Positions 32,918 to 36,945 of a DNA stretch of 36,945 nucleotides are shown piece by piece. The DNA lies in assembly GCA_016932855.1 (NCBI GenBank), contig JAFGCB010000018.1, positions 1 to 36,945 on the forward strand. Reading direction: 5' to 3'. The first letter of the stretch is position 1, and the number at the start of each line of letters is the position of its first letter. Origin of the DNA: Candidatus Omnitrophota bacterium (GTDB taxonomy: Bacteria > Omnitrophota > Gorgyraeia > Duberdicusellales > Duberdicusellaceae). Both the position numbers and the translations under genes were made by a program. The notes beneath the pieces were generated by a model that was not told where the DNA came from, ran no database searches, and saw only the letters and a program-made list of their open reading frames with translations.

Positions 32918-34378
32918 TTAAATGTGCTTTTCTCCCTTAACAGCCCCTTCTTCCCACTTGGTAACTCCCCGCATTACATCTTGAAAACAGAGTTTGGCCA
33001 AGGGGTCGAAATTGCTGGTCATTATCCTCTGGATTCTTCCCGGCTTGGAGAAAAATTCTCTCATGCACCAGGAACCCAATCTTCCTAAATCTTCCATAGA
33101 CAGATGGTCAGTCGGTATCACCGGGTGCAAGAAATCCCATTTAAGAAAGTCTATTCTTTTAGGATCAAACCACTTCTTCTTTAAACCTATCCTCCACATC
33201 GGAGAATTAGGAGCGGGCGTAACGTAACCGACCCATAAAATATCCGGATCGACCTCATCGGTAAATTCATAGCGCTGCTTAATTATCTGCTCGTTATCGT
33301 AATCGAAACCGATCATTATATCAGCTACAATCGCCACGTCGTTTGCCCTTAAGATATCGATGGTCTTTTTTATATGCTCGATGGTTATACCTTTGGCGAT
33401 TTTTTTTAGCTCCTCGGCGGTGGTAACCTCAATGCCGAAGACTCCCATAAATAAGCCGGTTTCTTTCATAAGAGGCAAAATCTTCTCGCAGTTGACCCAA
33501 TCAATCGCCCTTCCTAGAGAAACCCATTTAATAGGATTATTCTTTTCTTTCTTCAATTTACAAAATGTCTCTACTCTGGCGGAATCAACATTAAAATTGT
33601 CGTCCTGAATAACGACTACCTTGGTTCCGAATTTATTATGCAGAAGCTCCAGCTCTTCGATTACCCGCTGGGGAGATTTCGCCCGCCATTTTAGAAAATC
33701 ATTAGGCGAACGGGGATCATACTGGTCCCACTCATAGCAGAAGGTGCAGGCCGAAGGACACCCCCTGGAAGTCATCATCTCCACGAAGGGTTTCCAGTGA
33801 GTGTGGCCTACGTATTTATCCATGGGGAACAAATCATAAGCCGGAAGGGGCAAAGTATCTAAGTCTTCCAGCAAAGACCTGTGGGGGCCTAAAACAGCCT
33901 TGCCTTCGACTCTGCTGGCAACACCGGCTATATCACGAGTTGCTTCTTTTTTATCTAAAGCTTTTATCAAATCGTAGAAAGCCTCCTCTTCGCCCATAAC
34001 CACGTGATCAACAGACTGGTTATCTTCCAAAGTCTCTATGGGCCGGGCTGAATACCAAAGCCCTCCCATAATAATCTTAACCTTAGGTAAAGCCTGTTTT
34101 ATCCGGCTGGCCGCCTCATTAAAATACCAGATAATCCCGAAGCCTACCGAGCAATGAATCATGTCTCCTAACACCACTACATCGGGGTTCTTAAGTTTAA
34201 CCTCGGCTGCCAGCTTATCAATAGGTATACCTAAGATAGTGCAATCTAAGACTTCCAAGCTATCATAACCCTTTTCTCTAATATAGGCGGCCCACTGAGC
34301 GTATAGCTGGTTAGGAGCAACGTGCTCACCGTGAGTTGCCCAGGCACCGATTTTCGGCATCACAAACAAAATCTTCAT
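32918..34378 (-). CDS. B12-binding-domain radical SAM enzyme (class B type)
   Basis: A 486-residue protein with an N-terminal Rossmann-like cobalamin-binding domain (about 1-150; DVVVLGDMIHCSVG and KIIMGGLWYSARPIETL) and a radical SAM barrel (about 190-400). The 4Fe-4S ligands are in MTSRGCPSACTFCYEW (CX3CX2C). VVVIQDDNFNVD and VGYVTPAPNSPMWRIG are like the BchE and B12-rSAM group. The C-terminus (about 410-486) has a DUF4080-like helical end. Such enzymes methylate unactivated carbons or close rings, consuming SAM and often releasing 5'-deoxyadenosine. AGGAGG stands before the ATG. It follows the SDR gene by 23 bp. Confidence 0.92.
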   Translation of the reverse strand: MKILFVMPKIGAWATHGEHVAPNQLYAQWAAYIREKGYDSLEVLDCTILGIPIDKLAAEVKLKNPDVVVLGDMIHCSVGFGIIWYFNEAASRIKQALPKVKIIMGGLWYSARPIETLEDNQSVDHVVMGEEEAFYDLIKALDKKEATRDIAGVASRVEGKAVLGPHRSLLEDLDTLPLPAYDLFPMDKYVGHTHWKPFVEMMTSRGCPSACTFCYEWDQYDPRSPNDFLKWRAKSPQRVIEELELLHNKFGTKVVVIQDDNFNVDSARVETFCKLKKEKNNPIKWVSLGRAIDWVNCEKILPLMKETGLFMGVFGIEVTTAEELKKIAKGITIEHIKKTIDILRANDVAIVADIMIGFDYDNEQIIKQRYEFTDEVDPDILWVGYVTPAPNSPMWRIGLKKKWFDPKRIDFLKWDFLHPVIPTDHLSMEDLGRLGSWCMREFFSKPGRIQRIMTSNFDPLAKLCFQDVMRGVTKWEEGAVKGEKHI

Positions 34379-34401
34379 ATCTCCTCCTTGGTTTTTTATT
34401 T

Positions 34402-35184
34402 TTAGTTTTTAATTCTTAATTTTTCCTCGCGAGGATGCTCCTGCTTAAAAGGAATTACCGGCTTTGTCCAGGGCGTCTTTTGGTTTATAACCGCAAGCTC
34501 CAAAGGACAGGTGTTCTCCGGCTGCTTCAAGGCAAATAAAACCGCGTCAGCCACAGCCTCGGGCTCCATAAGCCTTTCCTCTGATATATTTTTTAACTTC
34601 CCTGTAAGAGGGGTCCGGGTTACCCCGGGGAAGATAGATGTAACCTTAATTCCGAAATCCCTCATCTCCCAAAACAGACCTTTGGCAAAGGCCCGCAAAG
34701 CCACTTTTAAAGACGTGTAAACTATGAAATTTCTGGGAGGCGGCTCAACCATGACCGAACCGGAAGTGATATTTACGATATGACCGCGGTTCTTCCTCTT
34801 CATCTGCTCGACCACAAGCCTAGATAACATTACATAGCTGTAATAATTAGTGCGCATCACCTTTTCTATATCATCTAAAGGCTGCTCCCAGAAAGGATAT
34901 TGGCTTGAAACACCGGCAGCGTTTATTAAAATGTCTATATTGGAAAATTCACTTAAGGTTTTCTCTACCAAGGCTTCCAAATCACTTCTTTCAGTTACGT
35001 CGCACTTTAAAGCAAGAACTCTGGTCTTGTCTTTAAGGGCATACGCCAACTCTTCCAGAGCGTCTTGTCTTCTAGCCGCAAGCACAAGGATAATCTTCTG
35101 TTCTGCTAGTCTTGCTACTATATCTTTTCCTATTCCGCCCGTAGCTCCGGTAACTATGGCAACCTTACCTTCTAAATCAGACAT
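34402..35184 (-). CDS. Short-chain dehydrogenase/reductase
   Basis: Classical SDR of 260 residues: TGATGGIG cofactor loop (residues about 13-20), NAAG (about 89-92), the catalytic Ser in NITSGSVMV and YTSLK for the Tyr/Lys pair. VTSIFPGVTRTPLTG after the active site is typical. It probably reduces a keto group or oxidises a hydroxyl on the pathway intermediate with NAD(P)H. Its ATG lies 8 bp inside the end of the MFS gene. Confidence 0.93.
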   Translation of the reverse strand: MSDLEGKVAIVTGATGGIGKDIVARLAEQKIILVLAARRQDALEELAYALKDKTRVLALKCDVTERSDLEALVEKTLSEFSNIDILINAAGVSSQYPFWEQPLDDIEKVMRTNYYSYVMLSRLVVEQMKRKNRGHIVNITSGSVMVEPPPRNFIVYTSLKVALRAFAKGLFWEMRDFGIKVTSIFPGVTRTPLTGKLKNISEERLMEPEAVADAVLFALKQPENTCPLELAVINQKTPWTKPVIPFKQEHPREEKLRIKN

Positions 35185-36307
35185 GTTTGACCTCCTTTAA
35201 CCTATTTTTCAAAAACAATGCCAGCAGGCATAAAAAAAGACCTGTTATTAAAAAATCAGCCCTAAAACCCAAAAGGCTAATGACTTTACCTGAATAGAAA
35301 GCTCCCAATCCTCCTGAAAAAAATCTTAAAGAGCTGTTAAGGCTCGAGGCGTCGCGCATAAATCTATCAGGAAGAGAAGTAAGCAAGGTTGAAAATCCCA
35401 CGTGGTTAAAAGCCCAGCCTAAACCCCAGAAGACAATAATGAAAAATACGGCTTCCGGCCGTCGAAAATTCAGTAAAAAAGCAATAAAGCCGGCCATGCT
35501 CAACAGTCCCCAGAAAGCTATATTTCTTGACCCAAAACGCGATGCGCAGAAACCTCCGATATTTTCGGCAAAAATAGCTGCCAGCGAAGAAACGGTAAAT
35601 ACCGCGCTTATGAAGAACTGGCTAAAGAAGTATTCTTTAGCCAGATATACTCCCAGCCACTGCTGGATACTATGGTAGAAAAAACTGCCCAGGATAATAA
35701 AGGTAAATAGAGTAAGTACATTTTTATCCTTAAAGGTCTCAAAATAACTTATCTTAAACTTTCCCCGATAATCAAAGCCTTTAAGAAAATAAAGGCTGTA
35801 TATCAAAAGGGCTCCCCCCAGAAAAGAAGGGATCAAATAGATAAACCTCCAGAAAAGCAGACCGCTTAAAAAGACTCCTGAAAGGGAAGCCATGAAGGAC
35901 GTAGAAAAAAGAAATCCTACGTACTTCGGCTTGCTTTCAGGCTTAACTTCTTTACCGATAATAATCAAACTTAAAGGCGTAAAACAGGAGCCGAACACAC
36001 CCATGCCCAGCCTGCCTATAAAGGCGAAAAAAAGCTTAGGCGCGCTTCCTACCACAAAGGACGAAAGTGAAAATAAGAAAAGTGTTGTTAAAAGAATTTT
36101 CTTGACCGCGAACTTACGCGTAAGCGGCCCCCATAAAAGAGCGAAAAGCCCGTAGGCAAGCATGTATATCCAGACGAGCTTTCCCGCTAAAAGATAGTCG
36201 CTGCCAAAATAAGAAGCGATGCTTGGTATAAGCGCGGCGGTGGCTGATACGCTAAAAGAAAGCACGCAAAAAATAGCGCAGAGTATGAAAAAAGATTTCT
36301 TATCCAT
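35177..36307 (-). CDS. MFS transporter
   Basis: Major facilitator of 376 residues with about 12 hydrophobic segments. The N-terminal half has a motif-A-like loop (LFALLWGPLTRKFAVKK) between TM2 and TM3 and a SFVVGSAPKLFFAFIGRLGMG helix. The C-terminal half has GGFCASRFGSRNIAFWG. It resembles drug-proton antiporters of the DHA group and could export the pathway product. It overlaps SRPBCC at its 5' end and SDR at its 3' end, each by 8 bp. Confidence 0.9.
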   Translation of the reverse strand: MDKKSFFILCAIFCVLSFSVSATAALIPSIASYFGSDYLLAGKLVWIYMLAYGLFALLWGPLTRKFAVKKILLTTLFLFSLSSFVVGSAPKLFFAFIGRLGMGVFGSCFTPLSLIIIGKEVKPESKPKYVGFLFSTSFMASLSGVFLSGLLFWRFIYLIPSFLGGALLIYSLYFLKGFDYRGKFKISYFETFKDKNVLTLFTFIILGSFFYHSIQQWLGVYLAKEYFFSQFFISAVFTVSSLAAIFAENIGGFCASRFGSRNIAFWGLLSMAGFIAFLLNFRRPEAVFFIIVFWGLGWAFNHVGFSTLLTSLPDRFMRDASSLNSSLRFFSGGLGAFYSGKVISLLGFRADFLITGLFLCLLALFLKNRLKEVKHV

Positions 36308-36737
36308 TAGCCTCTTTTTCGATAATCTCTTTAAACCGCTTTAAATTTTCCTGGGAATGCTTATTGATCATCCCTTCTACCTGCTCATCGGTGTACTTGG
36401 CGTTTTTATCCATTTTAAAATCCTGAACCCAGGTCATCTCCACTCCGCCGTTAACCTGCCTGTAGAGCCAGAGGATCTTCATATACTCAAAAGGAAACAT
36501 CGGCTCGACTCTGCAAGCATAAGCAAAGTTATCATCTTTAAAAAGGAGCCTGTAGGATTTCCAGCTAGTCCCGTTCTGATGACTAAGCTTAAAAGTAAGT
36601 CTGTTTTCGCCCTTTTCTAGAACCTGAGACTCTGTGTACTCGCTAAAGAATTCTTTCCAGCGCCCGATGTCATTACTTAAATCAAAGACTTTCCCGTAAG
36701 GCGCGTTAATGACAATGGAATTTACCGTATGCGCCAT
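36300..36737 (-). CDS. SRPBCC / polyketide cyclase-aromatase-like protein
   Basis: Small helix-grip (START-like) protein of 145 residues with a deep hydrophobic pocket. Typical features: NSIVINAPYGKVFDLSNDI, a WKEFFSEYTESQVLEKGEN strand pattern, TSWKSYRLLFKD, and GGVEMTWVQDFKM before the long C-terminal helix. The WxQDF-like block recalls aromatase/cyclases of type II polyketide pathways (TcmN type), but no ketosynthase is present in the window. It is the first gene of the enzyme operon. AAGGAG lies 7 nt before the ATG. Confidence 0.85.
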   Translation of the reverse strand: MAHTVNSIVINAPYGKVFDLSNDIGRWKEFFSEYTESQVLEKGENRLTFKLSHQNGTSWKSYRLLFKDDNFAYACRVEPMFPFEYMKILWLYRQVNGGVEMTWVQDFKMDKNAKYTDEQVEGMINKHSQENLKRFKEIIEKEANG

Positions 36738-36764
36738 GGCTTCTCCTTTCCTTTAATTCAATGA

Positions 36765-36853
36765 CAAATTTTAAATTCCAAATGTCAAATCCCAATTTCC
36801 AAATCCCAATATGTTTTGGATTTGGGATTTTTAGTTTACTTGGGATTTGGTAG
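36765..36853. repeat. Inverted heptad arrays upstream of the enzyme operon
   Basis: C/T-AA(A)T cores recur at 36765, 36772, 36779, 36786, 36793, 36800 and 36807, an exact 7-bp step. A less regular inverted array of ATTTGG/GGATTT units follows to 36853. It fills the leader of the SRPBCC gene, next to an IS end. Confidence 0.75.
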
Positions 36854-36859
36854 TATTTG

Positions 36860-36945
36860 TGTACTGCACCCCGTTAGTCAAGACTAAGTTTTTGTAGCCA
36901 TTGATAACCGTTCTTTCTCAAACTGACAAGGCGTCTGATATCCAA
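36860..36945 (-). mobile_element. End of an IS3/IS150-type insertion sequence, cut by the window edge
   Basis: TGTACTGCACCCC (36860-36872) matches the terminal inverted repeat style of IS150-group elements. Inside it a transposase C-terminus reads from the window edge toward the repeat. The rest of the element lies beyond base 36945, so completeness and target duplication cannot be judged. Confidence 0.7.
36884..36945 (-). CDS. IS3-family transposase, C-terminal fragment (partial)
   Basis: The last 20 or so codons of a minus-strand frame read GYQTPCQFEKERLSMATKT and then TAG. The G-Y-x-(T/S)-P-x-x-F-E-x pattern is how IS3-family ORFB (DDE integrase) proteins commonly end. The stop is 12 bp inside the IS terminal repeat. 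The gene continues past the window edge. Confidence 0.7.
   Translation of the reverse strand, partial: GYQTPCQFEKERLSMATKT

Noticed and set aside
36300..36737. A type II polyketide gene cluster
   Set aside because: The SRPBCC protein looks aromatase-like, but no ketosynthase, chain-length factor or acyl carrier protein occurs in the window.

Overview
The window reads as one stretch of a Gram-negative, roughly 40% GC, chromosome-like contig from an uncultured lineage. Outer-membrane genes (lptE, a BamD-like gene, a DUF1302-type barrel, a LolA-like protein), a type IV pilus ATPase, a pilin-like protein and the gene order leuS / comEA-comEC / bamD / lptE / holA / rpsT fit candidate phyla of the PVC neighbourhood. 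Candidatus Omnitrophota is my best guess, made by impression rather than by any search. Nearly every gene lies on the minus strand; only rpsT and tRNA-Leu are on plus.

Region 1 (1-8.4 kb) is housekeeping: murJ, a short uvrC, a small Ogt-type alkyltransferase, a pilT-like ATPase, prfB with a programmed +1 frameshift, then secA. Region 2 (8.4-17.4 kb) has rpsT, then on the minus strand nfo, leuS, comEA, comEC, bamD, lptE and holA. Two divergent tRNA genes (Ala-GGC and Leu-CAA) share a palindromic promoter region. Region 3 (17.4-22.1 kb) holds a CHASE2 / degenerate GGDEF / HD-GYP sensor next to a pilin-like gene, and rlmN.

Region 4 (22.1-36.9 kb) is the accessory part and the most interesting. 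Read on the minus strand, a tightly packed and often overlapping gene series runs: SRPBCC (aromatase/cyclase-like) > MFS > SDR > B12-binding radical SAM > amidohydrolase > class IV aminotransferase > MtnA/eIF2B-like isomerase > degenerate half-size MtnA paralogue > class II aldolase fused to an SCP2-like lipid-binding domain > aldehyde dehydrogenase. After a promoter it continues with an RND/MMPL transporter > LolA-like periplasmic protein > DUF1302 outer-membrane barrel, closed by a strong terminator. I infer a biosynthesis-plus-envelope-transport system for an unidentified small hydrophobic or aromatic product. The end of an IS3/IS150-type element lies just upstream of its first gene, at the window edge.

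Non-coding structure is rich. Imperfect 7-bp-periodic arrays occur in three spacers of region 4, as head-to-head inverted pairs. Shorter 7-bp arrays occur inside leuS (twice) and upstream of tRNA-Ala, and 10-bp-periodic repeats occur elsewhere. Two unrelated genes (pilT-like and the DUF1302 barrel) carry closely similar hairpin leaders directly in front of the Shine-Dalgarno sequence. A short, promoter- and terminator-bounded candidate small RNA lies between bamD and comEC.
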